Assembly: GCA_007123775.1 (NCBI GenBank)
Contig: SLGK01000005.1
Location: 1-34,919, forward strand
From: Anaerolineae bacterium
GTDB taxonomy: Bacteria > Chloroflexota > Anaerolineae > Promineifilales > Promineifilaceae
DNA: 34,919 nt
Direction: 5' to 3'
Shown: positions 7,594 to 14,806 of the stretch, in pieces
Position numbering within the stretch: the stretch's first letter is position 1
How the letters are laid out: every line of letters starts with the position of its first letter
The notes under the pieces: model-generated
What the model saw: only the letters and a program-made list of their open reading frames with translations
Database searches by the model: none
Told to the model about the DNA's origin: nothing
Program-made: the position numbers and the translations under genes

Positions 7594-8592
7594 TTACTGT
7601 TTCTCCAGCCCAAAAATCCAACCTTCGACCTGGCGCACGGCCGTTTCTGGCGGTGTCGTAATAAGTTCATCATGAAGAATGGGTTTGAGCAAGCCCAGCA
7701 GACCCACCAGCGCATCAAAAGGATCTTCGCCAGCCGGTTTGGGGCCGAAACCGTCACGAACGGCCGTTGCCACCCAATCCACCAACCCCACATCATTCGT
7801 CGCAGCCCACTTTAGTAGTGTCATACAGGCTTTTTTGCGGCTAACGGGATCCCGCTTGCTAACGCTTTTGATGCCCAACGGCCAGCAGTAGGCTGCCGGA
7901 TAGGCTTCGACCACGATAGTCTGGCAGGGTTGGCACAGGTCGTCCCATTCTCCGGTAAAGGGCCAAAGCGTAACGGCCGTATCTTTCTCACGCAGCGCCG
8001 GGGCCAACACATCCCGCCAGCCGCTAATGGCCGCTTTGCCCACCTGCTGCGCTCCCAGCGTCCAGAACAACGGCGCAGCGGCGGCATGGTGGTCGCCGGG
8101 CAAGTCACAGCGGCGGCGCAGTTGGTTGATATGGTCCATGTTCAGGGCGTCGAGCAGGTGCTGCCGTCTGGTGCCACCGGGACGTTGGGGGTAAAACGGC
8201 CGTTTCAACCCAATCTCATCGGCCGTTTCCGCCACACGATAAAAGTCAGCCCATTCCCCCTTGCCCAATTGGGACAGCAGGGCCACAAAGTCGGTCACGC
8301 CTACCTGCTGAGTATAGGCCAACGGTAGGCCGATGGGGAAATCAAAGCCAGCTACAGTCAGCGCATCTTGAGGTAATCCAACCCGCAAACTGGGCCAGAA
8401 GCCGCTCAGCCGCCCCACCGGACGCAGATCATCAACCAGGAAACGGCCGTCTGGCTGGCGCGTGGCCTGGGCCAGCCAGCGTTTGCTAGGGCTAACACTC
8501 CAATCGGCATGAACCAGACGGAGGACCGAGGACCGAGGATGGCGTGGGTTCTCTCGGTCTTCTGTTTGCTGTCCTCGGTCAAAGTTGTTCAT
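7594..8592 (-). CDS. DUF429-like protein (predicted RNase H-fold nuclease) with repeat-encoded N-terminus
   Basis: 332 aa. Conserved acidic motifs typical of DUF429 proteins are spread along the chain: HADWSV (Asp30), GFDFPIGLP, VVEAYPAAY and DPFDALVG. DUF429 is predicted to have an RNase H-like fold, but the function is not known. The start overlaps the end of the glycosyltransferase gene by 14 bp. AAGGAGG lies 3-4 nt before the ATG, which suggests translational coupling. There is no other ATG, GTG or TTG before Asp30, so about 24 N-terminal residues are encoded by a CCGAGGA-type tandem repeat and its inverted arm (8518-8581). That stretch is probably disordered and not part of the ancestral protein. 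Family call is moderate, based on motifs only. Confidence 0.75.
   Translation of the reverse strand: MNNFDRGQQTEDRENPRHPRSSVLRLVHADWSVSPSKRWLAQATRQPDGRFLVDDLRPVGRLSGFWPSLRVGLPQDALTVAGFDFPIGLPLAYTQQVGVTDFVALLSQLGKGEWADFYRVAETADEIGLKRPFYPQRPGGTRRQHLLDALNMDHINQLRRRCDLPGDHHAAAAPLFWTLGAQQVGKAAISGWRDVLAPALREKDTAVTLWPFTGEWDDLCQPCQTIVVEAYPAAYCWPLGIKSVSKRDPVSRKKACMTLLKWAATNDVGLVDWVATAVRDGFGPKPAGEDPFDALVGLLGLLKPILHDELITTPPETAVRQVEGWIFGLEKQ
8518..8581. repeat. 7-bp tandem repeat hairpin, GACCGAG family, inside a coding region
   Basis: GGACCGA-type heptads at about 8520-8540 and the complementary CTCGGTC arm to 8580 form a hairpin. It lies wholly within the 5' end of the DUF429 gene and touches the stop codon of the upstream glycosyltransferase. 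A related element lies at 12120-12188. Confidence 0.75.
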
Positions 8593-9769
8593 AAACCTCC
8601 TTAAGCTGCTGCGCCAGATGAGGCCACGCGAACCGTGCGGCGTGGGCGCGGGCGGCCTGGCTGAACTGCTGCCGTGTGTCGGGCTGCTGCAACAGGCGCA
8701 CTAGGGAGCGGCTGATGGCCTCGTTGTCGCCGCTAGGGTGGAGATGTCCGGTACGGCCGTTTACCAGATATTCCCCCACCTGTCCCACCGCTTCGGCCAC
8801 TACCGGCAGACCCAGGCTAACCATGTCGGCCAGCTTGACGGGGCATTTGGTCCGGTTGAGCAGCGTATCTTCCATCAGGTAGAGGCCCACGTCGGCGCTG
8901 GCCAGGATAGGAGGCAGTTCGGCCGTTTCTACCCAGCCCACGTCCACAATCACCTCACTCAAACCAGCTTGCTCTAGTTGTTGGCGGAATTGGGCGGCAT
9001 CGTCGGCATACAGCCCGGTACCGACAGAGAGGATGGTGAGGTGGGGAACGGCCGTTTTCACCCCCACCAAAATGTCTACCAGCCGCGCCGTGTCAAATTC
9101 AAACAGGCGGCTGTAGAGCAGCAAAACGGGCCGGTCGCCCAGGCCCAATTTCCGGCGCATCGCTGCCCGATCTACCGGCCGTGTGGGATCAATGCCCGGT
9201 CCGTTGGGGATGTAGGCCACCCGCTGCGGGGCCACGCCCATTCCCCAGACCAGCGTTTGCAAGGCGCGGCTGGCTACCGTCACGGCGTGGCAGTGGCGCA
9301 GGCCCCACTGCTCTTGCCAGTGAAAAAACCGCTTTTGCAAGGGCGAATAGGGCGCGATCTCGTTCCAGCCGCCCCAGCCTTCCCAATCATCCGTATCTAC
9401 CACCAGGGGCAGCCGGTGGCGGCGCGTTTGCCACAGCCACCAGGCTGCCAGACCGCTGTAGGCTTTGGGCTTGAAGCAGTGGACCAGGTCGGGCTGCCAG
9501 GTGAGGCTGGCGTGCAGCAGGTGGCGGGATGTGCCGATCATGCCGCCGGAGAGGGGGGTGTAGTGGATGGTGACGCCCTCTTCTTCCCAGGTGCGATTGG
9601 CTTCGGCCGGCGTGTGCCAGGGGGGCATGAAGATGGCTACCCGGTGGCCCAGTGCGACCAACGGCCGGGCCAGCCCCAGGGCGCGGCTGTGCATCGTTTT
9701 GTTGGGGTGAAAACCAAAAGGGCCAATCATAGCAATTCGCATTGGCTGATCTTGCCATGATTGACCCAT
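8579..9769 (-). CDS. GT4-type glycosyltransferase
   Basis: 396 aa. Retaining GT-B glycosyltransferase of family 4 that transfers a sugar from a nucleotide donor, probably in surface glycan or glycolipid synthesis. The N-terminal Rossmann domain starts MRIAMIGPFGFHPNKTMHSRA. The linker and C-terminal domain show VAYIPNGPGID, LLLYSRLFEFD, ASADVGLYL and KLADMVSLGLPVVAEAVG, corresponding to the family's donor-binding region. No signal peptide or membrane segment is present, so it is cytoplasmic or peripheral. Met10 (9742), where the fold begins, is as likely a start as 9769; neither has a strong ribosome-binding site. It is followed by the overlapping DUF429 gene. Acceptor and donor cannot be deduced. 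Confidence 0.88.
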   Translation of the reverse strand: MGQSWQDQPMRIAMIGPFGFHPNKTMHSRALGLARPLVALGHRVAIFMPPWHTPAEANRTWEEEGVTIHYTPLSGGMIGTSRHLLHASLTWQPDLVHCFKPKAYSGLAAWWLWQTRRHRLPLVVDTDDWEGWGGWNEIAPYSPLQKRFFHWQEQWGLRHCHAVTVASRALQTLVWGMGVAPQRVAYIPNGPGIDPTRPVDRAAMRRKLGLGDRPVLLLYSRLFEFDTARLVDILVGVKTAVPHLTILSVGTGLYADDAAQFRQQLEQAGLSEVIVDVGWVETAELPPILASADVGLYLMEDTLLNRTKCPVKLADMVSLGLPVVAEAVGQVGEYLVNGRTGHLHPSGDNEAISRSLVRLLQQPDTRQQFSQAARAHAARFAWPHLAQQLKEVYEQL

Positions 9770-9779
9770 TTGTCAAAAT

Positions 9780-9836
9780 AGTGCGTAGTGCGTAGGACGG
9801 CTACGCACTACGCACTACGCACTACGCAACACGCAT
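9780..9836. repeat. 7-bp tandem repeat hairpin, GTGCGTA family
   Basis: Two GTGCGTA heptads, a short loop, then five or more complementary TACGCAC/TACGCAA heptads. It fills the gap between the glycosyltransferase and META lipoprotein genes. Same family at 12283-12346, 22879-22927, 24832-24895 and 26270-26318. Confidence 0.88.
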
Positions 9837-9838
9837 TA

Positions 9839-11137
9839 TCAATTCCCCACAAAGATGAGTTCGCCGCCGGGGTAGGTGATAGTGAGCCGGTTGCCGGTGA
9901 TGTCGTACGATTCGATTTGCTCTAAGCCGCGCATCATCTGGGATTCTATCTCGTTGGGAATCTCGTCAAGGCAGGCCATCAACGTCTGGAAAAGCTCTGC
10001 GGTCTGCAATTCCCCATCGACCAATGTGTAGCTGCCGCCGTAGCCGTTACAGCCGTTGAAGCCGCCCAGTTCGCCGTCGTTGAGCCGCAGCGTGACTTCC
10101 AGGTCGTCGGGAACGGACAACGCGCTAACGGTTTCGTTATCAGTTTGAACGGCCGTTTCCAAACGCCACTCGGTTCCTTCCAACGGCAAAGCTGCGGGAG
10201 CCGTCTTGGGCCTGAAAATCAGCTCACCACCGGGATAGGTGATGGTCAGTTGCTCGCCGCTGATTTCGTAGGCTTCCATCTCGCGCAGGCCGGTCATCAT
10301 CTGCATTTCCAGTTGGTTGGGGATGTCGTCGAGGCAGGCGATGAGCGTTTGGACCAGGCTGGTGCCGTCAATACGTAGTTCCCCATCGACCAGGGTGTAT
10401 TCACCGCCGTAGCTGTTGCAGCCGTTGAAACCACCCAGTTGACCATCTTCTAGCAGCAGGGTGACGTCCAGGTCGCCGGGAACGGGCAGAGCGCTGAGTA
10501 CGTCGCCCTCAATTTGAACGGCCGTATCCAAACGCCACTCAGTCCCTTCCAATGGCAACGCTTCCGGCTCTGCCTGAGGTACAAAATGGAGTTCGCCACC
10601 CGCATAGCTGATGGTCAAGCGGTCTTCAATCAGGCTGATGCTGTGGGCTGCTTCGAGGGCCTGCAAGAAGGCGGTTTCCTGTGCCATGACGCCATCTTCC
10701 GGGCAGGCCATGCGCGTACTGGCCAGGGGGCCGATGGTGAGGGCACGGCCGTCCAGTTCGTAGCCGCCGCTGTAATTGTTGCAGCCGGCCGAACCAAACA
10801 ACTGCCCTTCTTCATCAAAGTTGAGGGTGATGGTTGTGTTGGGTAAAACGGCCGTTAACTCCCCAGCCGGACCAGATTCAACCAACTGCCAGACGGGGCC
10901 ACCAGTCAGATCGGCGATGGCCCAATCAATAGCGACTTCCCGGTCATCGGTGTCGGTGGTGTCGGTAGGTGGGGTGTCGGTGGGCAGGGTTTCCACGCCG
11001 GGTTCGCCGGCCGGCGGGGCGCAGGCCACTAAGATTGCGGTCAATAAAAGAGTAAGTAGCCAGATAAACGGCTTGCGCTGAACCAGCCGAAGTGGCCGTT
11101 GCAGCTGCAATTGCAGTTGTTGTTTCACGAAATACAT
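9839..11137 (-). CDS. Lipoprotein with three META (HslJ-like) domains
   Basis: 432 aa from the ATG at 11137. A TTG at 11146 is in frame, but GGAGG would then sit almost on the start, while it is about 10 nt from the ATG. A long signal peptide ends in LVAC with Cys39 as lipobox Cys; a Thr/Asp/Pro-rich linker follows. Three META domains cover roughly residues 70-190, 200-310 and 320-430. Each has the paired Cys motifs: CNNYSGGY with MAC, CNSYGGEY with IAC and CNGYGGSY with MAC. Domains 2 and 3 are close copies, both starting LPLEGTEWRL and ending with ITYPGGELIF, so they arose by a recent internal duplication. META domains occur in envelope proteins such as HslJ, linked to stress or drug tolerance; the molecular role is unknown. 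The N-terminus is unusual in its QLQLQLQ run. Confidence 0.87.
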   Translation of the reverse strand: MYFVKQQLQLQLQRPLRLVQRKPFIWLLTLLLTAILVACAPPAGEPGVETLPTDTPPTDTTDTDDREVAIDWAIADLTGGPVWQLVESGPAGELTAVLPNTTITLNFDEEGQLFGSAGCNNYSGGYELDGRALTIGPLASTRMACPEDGVMAQETAFLQALEAAHSISLIEDRLTISYAGGELHFVPQAEPEALPLEGTEWRLDTAVQIEGDVLSALPVPGDLDVTLLLEDGQLGGFNGCNSYGGEYTLVDGELRIDGTSLVQTLIACLDDIPNQLEMQMMTGLREMEAYEISGEQLTITYPGGELIFRPKTAPAALPLEGTEWRLETAVQTDNETVSALSVPDDLEVTLRLNDGELGGFNGCNGYGGSYTLVDGELQTAELFQTLMACLDEIPNEIESQMMRGLEQIESYDITGNRLTITYPGGELIFVGN

Positions 11138-11301
11138 TTTGGTCAAACCTCCGGTTGTGACAAAGAACGTTGGTTGTTCTCTGTCCGTTTATAGAATGAA
11201 ACGGCCGTTTTTTGGCCGCGCTGTCTATATAACGTGCCGGAGCCGCAAAATGTTCCCGTGCTTTGAGCATTACGCAGTAACCGTTCACTCCCCTGAAAAA
11301 C

Positions 11302-11377
11302 AACCACGGATTTGACGGATGTTACGGATCGACACGGATAAAAATCCGTAAAAATCTGTTTTATCCGTGCCGTGGTT
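11302..11377. repeat. Tandem repeat hairpin, CGGAT family
   Basis: Units around ACGGAT spaced 9-10 bp apart (11305-11340) face complementary ATCCGT units. The whole is closed by AACCACGG at 11302-11309 and CCGTGGTT at 11370-11377. It lies in the 266-bp gap between the META lipoprotein and PlsC genes. The rest of that gap shows one ACGGCCGT palindrome and no gene. Confidence 0.8.
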
Positions 11378-11403
11378 AAAAACAGGTGGGAGGAATAATT
11401 ACA

Positions 11404-12075
11404 TCACCCATCACTCAACGCCAGTAGCCTGGGATGTTCCGCATAATGCCCATGATAATCGGGCGGCAGCAGGGCGGCGATGCGGCACATAATTTCGGTG
11501 GTTTGGGCTTCCAGATAGGCGTCCCGGTCCTTGCGGTCGAGTGGCGGCAGCTCAAATGGTTCACCGACGCGAATCGTGACGTCGAGTCGGTGGAAGCGGC
11601 GTAAGCGGGCCTTGACCACGGCATCTTCGGTGCCGGTCAAGGCCACGGGCACGATGGGTACGCCCGCTTTGGCCGCTAAAAAGGCGGCGCCATGCTTGCC
11701 CGGCAGCAGCTTGCCCGACTGACTACGGGTACCTTCAGGGGCAATGGCCAGAATGCCGCCCGCTTTCAGCCGCTTGTGGACCTCGCGCAGGGCGTGGAAG
11801 TCGGTATCGAAGCGGTTGAGCCAGATACCGTCCACCCGGCCCACCACCCAGCGCCAGAAAGCATACTTCTGATATTTTTCAGCCACGAACATGATCACGT
11901 CGTCCCGCTCGGCCAGCACCATGCCCAGCATGGCGTCTAAACGGCCGATATGGTTCGAGACCACGACGCAACCACCTGCCTGAGGGATACGCTCCATCCC
12001 TTCCACGTCGATGCGGGCGATGGTGTGGGCCACAACTCTGCCGGTTTTGATCAGCAACTTGATTAACATTGACAT
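11404..12075 (-). CDS. plsC: 1-acyl-sn-glycerol-3-phosphate acyltransferase (PlsC family)
   Basis: About 223 aa from the ATG at 12075. It adds the second acyl chain in phosphatidic acid synthesis at the membrane surface. The catalytic HX4D is SNHIGRLD (His42 and Asp47 from this start). The acceptor-binding motif is APEGTRS near residue 113, and the later motif IVPVALTG is present. The N-terminus has a short hydrophobic stretch (LIKLLIKTGRVVAHTIA). The frame extends upstream to an ATG at 12165, but that extension runs through a tandem repeat and lacks family residues. A TATAAT box ends 6 nt before the ATG at 12075, which suggests a leaderless message. PlsC-like proteins can have other acceptors, so the exact substrate is inferred. 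Confidence 0.87.
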   Translation of the reverse strand: MSMLIKLLIKTGRVVAHTIARIDVEGMERIPQAGGCVVVSNHIGRLDAMLGMVLAERDDVIMFVAEKYQKYAFWRWVVGRVDGIWLNRFDTDFHALREVHKRLKAGGILAIAPEGTRSQSGKLLPGKHGAAFLAAKAGVPIVPVALTGTEDAVVKARLRRFHRLDVTIRVGEPFELPPLDRKDRDAYLEAQTTEIMCRIAALLPPDYHGHYAEHPRLLALSDG

Positions 12076-12081
12076 GGCGTC

Positions 12082-12110
12082 ATTATATCCAGGCTGGCGG
12101 GCTGTGCCAG
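12082..12110 (-). promoter_or_regulatory. Promoter immediately before plsC (leaderless candidate)
   Basis: On the minus strand CTGGCA (12110-12105, 4 of 6 to TTGACA), a 17-nt spacer and a perfect TATAAT (12087-12082). The ATG follows after only 6 nt, so the message would begin at or near the start codon. No Shine-Dalgarno sequence is present. Confidence 0.5.
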
Positions 12111-12119
12111 TGGCACTTT

Positions 12120-12188
12120 GAGACCGAAGACGATGGACGGAGGACGGAGGAATTGTTTCGGTCATCGGTCTTTCGTCATCGGTCTTTT
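12120..12188. repeat. 7-bp tandem repeat hairpin, GACGGAG/TCGGTCA family
   Basis: Heptads near GACGGAG at 12136-12150 face TCGGTCA and TCGGTCT units up to 12187. The element is related to that at 8518-8581 and lies upstream of plsC in the divergent gap. Confidence 0.7.
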
Positions 12189-12232
12189 GACAAACGATGT
12201 CAAAATTTGGTGAGAAACGGCCGTTTTCCTAT

Positions 12233-12261
12233 GCGTCAGAATGGCTCAAATCAGGTATAAT
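12233..12261 (+). promoter_or_regulatory. Possible promoter of the ABC exporter locus
   Basis: A perfect TATAAT lies at 12256-12261, with a poor -35 match (GCGTCA, 12233-12238) at 17-nt spacing. The only plus-strand gene downstream is the ABC half-transporter. A GTGCGTA-family hairpin would form in the leader. Confidence 0.4.
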
Positions 12262-12282
12262 GCCTGACTTTGATAAATATCC

Positions 12283-12346
12283 GTAGTGCGTAGTGCGTAG
12301 CAGGTTAGCCCCATACGCACTACGCAATACGCAATACGCAACACGC
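12283..12346. repeat. 7-bp tandem repeat hairpin, GTGCGTA family
   Basis: GTAGTGC/GTAGTGC heptads, a loop of about 15 nt, then TACGCAC, TACGCAA, TACGCAA and TACGCAA units. It ends just before the ribosome-binding site of the ABC transporter gene. Confidence 0.87.
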
Positions 12347-12357
12347 TAAAGGCAACC

Positions 12358-14112
12358 TTGACCAGCAGAGAATTCCGACTCGAAAATGAACACCAATATG
12401 ACCGGCGTGGCGCGGTGCGCTGGATTATCTCCCATTTACGCCGCTATCTGTGGCTGCCGCTGATTGTGCTGTTGGCGGCCGTTGTCAACAACTTTGCCGC
12501 CAGCTATATACAGGTGCTGATTGGCCAGGCGTTTGATCTGATTGTAGAGCCAGATTGGGAAACGGCCGTTTTGTTAGCGATTGCGGTGATGGCTTTTGCC
12601 GCATCGGCCGTGCAGGGTATTCTAGGACTGGCCCGCAATTACGCCAACGAATTCATCGCCCAACTGTTTGAGCGCAACGCCCGCGACGAACTGTACGCCA
12701 GTCTGCTCGGCAAAAGCCAGACCTTCCACGGCAAACAGCGTATCGGCGACATCATGGCCCGCGCTACCAACGACGTGCGGACGCTAAAGATTATGTTTAG
12801 TCCCGGCCTGATGCTCATTACCGACTCTTTCATGGCCATCGTAGCTCCCATCATTCTTATTGCCAACATCCACTGGCAGTTACTGCTGGTTCCCAGCCTC
12901 TTTTTAGTCGGTCTGGTCATTACCGTAGCCGACTACGCCCGCAAGCTCAACCCGGTCAGCATTGCCCTGCGCCAGCAGTTTGGCGTCATGAACGCTGGCC
13001 TGGCCGAAGCCATCGCCGGTATCGAGGTGGTCAAGGGCAGCGCCCAAGAAAAACAAGAGTTAGAGAAGTTTGTCAAAGACGCCAGCCTCTTCCGCGACCA
13101 TTTCATCAGGCAGGGGGAAATCCAGGCCCGCTATCTGCCCATGTTGGTCTTTAGCATCGCCTGGGGCCTGGCCTTTTTGCACGGCATGTGGCTGTGGCGA
13201 GCCGATGTGGTTACGCTGGGCGAAGTGGTCGCTTTTATCGGACTGGTCGGCTTTTTGCGTTTCCCGACCTTTATCTCCATCTTCTCTTTCAACCTGGTCC
13301 AGTTAGGTATTGCCAGCGCCAACCGCATTCTGGAAATGGTCAATACCGAGACCGACCTGGACGAAAATGAGGCCGGCGTCAGCCAGCCCATTGTAGGCCA
13401 GGTAAAGTTTGAAAATGTCAGCTTTGCCTACAACGGCAGCCCGGTTCTCAAAAATATCAGCTTTGAGGCCAATCCGGGCGAGACTGTGGCCATTGTAGGG
13501 CAAACGGGCAGCGGTAAAACGACCCTGACCCGGCTCATCAACCGCATTTTTGACGCCGACGAGGGGCGCGTGCTGATTGACGGCATTAAGGTGCGCGACT
13601 GGAATCTGGAGTCGCTCCGTTCCCAGATTTCGACTATCGAGCAGGACGTTTTCCTGTTTTCCAAGACGCTGGCCGAGAACATTGCTTTTGGTAATGTCGA
13701 CGCCTCGCCGGAAGAAATTGAGATGGCTGCCAGAGAAGCGCAGGCCCACGACTTTATCATGGGCTTCAAGGATGGCTATGAGACGGAAGTGGGGGAGCGG
13801 GGCGTGATGCTCTCTGGCGGGCAGCGGCAGCGGATTGCCATTGCCCGCGCTTTCCTGACCAATCCGCGCATTTTGGTTTTGGATGACAGCACCAGCGCCA
13901 TTGACAGCGCCACCGAGGACCGTATTCAGCAGGCGATGCGCCGGGTCAGCCAGCAGCAGACCACTTTTCTCATCACCCATCGCCTGAGCCAGATTCGCTG
14001 GGCGGACCGCATTTTGGTGTTGAAGCAGGGGGAACTGGTGGATCAGGGGTCGCATGAGGAATTGTTGGCGCGGAGTCCTGATTACGGCCGTATCTTCGCC
14101 CGTTATGAGTGA
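12358..14112 (+). CDS. ABC exporter half-transporter, subunit with degenerate Walker B
   Basis: 584 aa from a TTG start, with AAAGG 6 nt upstream; the nearby ATGs are out of frame. The transmembrane domain (about 20-315) has six predicted helices of the type I exporter fold and is fused to a nucleotide-binding domain. Walker A is GQTGSGKT (381-388), the signature is LSGGQ (485-489), and Walker B ends in DD, so the catalytic Glu position is Asp510. In heterodimeric exporters such as TM287/288 one subunit has this change while its partner keeps Glu. The second half-transporter at 14807-16624 fits as partner. The substrate is not predictable; lipids or drugs are typical. The pair is separated by a toxin-antitoxin-like gene pair. 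Confidence 0.92.
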   Translation: MTSREFRLENEHQYDRRGAVRWIISHLRRYLWLPLIVLLAAVVNNFAASYIQVLIGQAFDLIVEPDWETAVLLAIAVMAFAASAVQGILGLARNYANEFIAQLFERNARDELYASLLGKSQTFHGKQRIGDIMARATNDVRTLKIMFSPGLMLITDSFMAIVAPIILIANIHWQLLLVPSLFLVGLVITVADYARKLNPVSIALRQQFGVMNAGLAEAIAGIEVVKGSAQEKQELEKFVKDASLFRDHFIRQGEIQARYLPMLVFSIAWGLAFLHGMWLWRADVVTLGEVVAFIGLVGFLRFPTFISIFSFNLVQLGIASANRILEMVNTETDLDENEAGVSQPIVGQVKFENVSFAYNGSPVLKNISFEANPGETVAIVGQTGSGKTTLTRLINRIFDADEGRVLIDGIKVRDWNLESLRSQISTIEQDVFLFSKTLAENIAFGNVDASPEEIEMAAREAQAHDFIMGFKDGYETEVGERGVMLSGGQRQRIAIARAFLTNPRILVLDDSTSAIDSATEDRIQQAMRRVSQQQTTFLITHRLSQIRWADRILVLKQGELVDQGSHEELLARSPDYGRIFARYE

Positions 14113-14115
14113 GGG

Positions 14116-14158
14116 GAACGCAGAGGTACGCTGAGGACCGCTGAGATTCGCGGAGAAC
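14116..14158. repeat. 10-bp tandem repeat, ACGCAGAG/ACGCTGAG family
   Basis: About four units of 10 bp (GGAACGCAGA, GGTACGCTGA, GGACCGCTGA, GATTCGCGGA) just after the ABC gene. Only one arm is present here. A longer copy of the family is at 23721-23850. Confidence 0.75.
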
Positions 14159-14183
14159 ATGTATTTAAGCCTGGCTAATCACA

Positions 14184-14498
14184 ATGAAAGAGATAGCAGC
14201 AATCCGAAAACAATTAGCAGATGGTGAATTTGAGTTCAGTAACCATGCTTTTCGTCGGGCTGTGGAACGTAACATTAGCGAGGCTGAGATTCGACAGGCT
14301 GGCTCGATAGCTACTATCATTGAGTTATATCCGACGGACAAATACTCTCCAAGCTGTTTGTTATTGGGTTATACTCAAGCAAGCCGTGTATTGCACTTGC
14401 AAGTATCACAGGCTGAGACGCCATTGCTCAAGATTATTACGCTTTATGAGCCTGATCCTGAAGAATGGGATGAGACATATAGCAAACGGAGGTCGTAA
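14184..14498 (+). CDS. DUF4258 protein, probable toxin-like partner
   Basis: 104 aa. The N-terminal SNHAFRRAVERNISEAEI and the later SCLLLGYTQASRVLHLQVS match the DUF4258 pattern, a small RelE/MqsR-like fold. Members are often paired with a YgiT-type zinc-finger antitoxin, and that gene follows here with stop and start overlapping as TAATG. A toxin role is inferred from the pairing; catalytic residues cannot be assigned. The start has no clear ribosome-binding site. The pair is less GC-rich by eye than the flanking transporter genes, which would fit recent acquisition. Confidence 0.78.
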   Translation: MKEIAAIRKQLADGEFEFSNHAFRRAVERNISEAEIRQAGSIATIIELYPTDKYSPSCLLLGYTQASRVLHLQVSQAETPLLKIITLYEPDPEEWDETYSKRRS

Positions 14499-14728
14499 TG
14501 TTTCAATGTCATGTATGTGGTGGAATAGAAGCAAAACAGGCGTTGGTCACAGAAATTTTCGAGATAAACGGCCGTCGTATTCTCGTTGAAAATATTCCGG
14601 CCCAGGTTTGTACGCATTGCGGCGAACCCACATTTAGCCGTGAAACTACCGAGAAAGTGCGGCGCATGGTACACGGTGAGGCAGAGCCGGTTGGCACCAT
14701 TCAACTAGATGTGTTTGCCTATGCTTAA
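14498..14728 (+). CDS. YgiT-type zinc-finger protein, probable antitoxin
   Basis: 76 aa. Two CxxC pairs (Cys4/Cys7 and Cys38/Cys41) form the Zn-binding N-terminal domain seen in MqsA/YgiT antitoxins; VENIPAQVCTHCGEP is characteristic. The C-terminal helix-turn-helix domain of MqsA is missing, so DNA binding would need another mode. GGAGG lies 4 nt before the ATG, and the ATG overlaps the DUF4258 stop codon, which indicates tight coupling. The toxin-like gene comes first, as in mqsRA. It probably neutralises the DUF4258 protein. Confidence 0.83.
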   Translation: MFQCHVCGGIEAKQALVTEIFEINGRRILVENIPAQVCTHCGEPTFSRETTEKVRRMVHGEAEPVGTIQLDVFAYA

Positions 14729-14770
14729 TGCTGGGAGGGCGACAACCTCTGTTTTTAATCAAAACTGTAC

Positions 14771-14805
14771 ACTCAATACCGAATACTTAACACTGGACAC
14801 TGACA
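14771..14805. repeat. Degenerate 7-bp repeat, ACTnnAC family, one arm
   Basis: Five consecutive heptads starting with AC: ACTCAAT, ACCGAAT, ACTTAAC, ACTGGAC, ACTGACA. They end directly before the ATG of the second ABC gene. No inverted arm is present. Confidence 0.6.
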
Positions 14806-14806
14806 C

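Noticed and set aside
12076..12165. N-terminal extension of PlsC to an ATG at 12165
   Set aside because: The extra 30 residues translate a tandem repeat and lack family residues; the promoter and fold both point to 12075.
13303..14160. 285-codon minus-strand frame opposite the first ABC gene
   Set aside because: Mirror of the conserved nucleotide-binding domain; no independent support.
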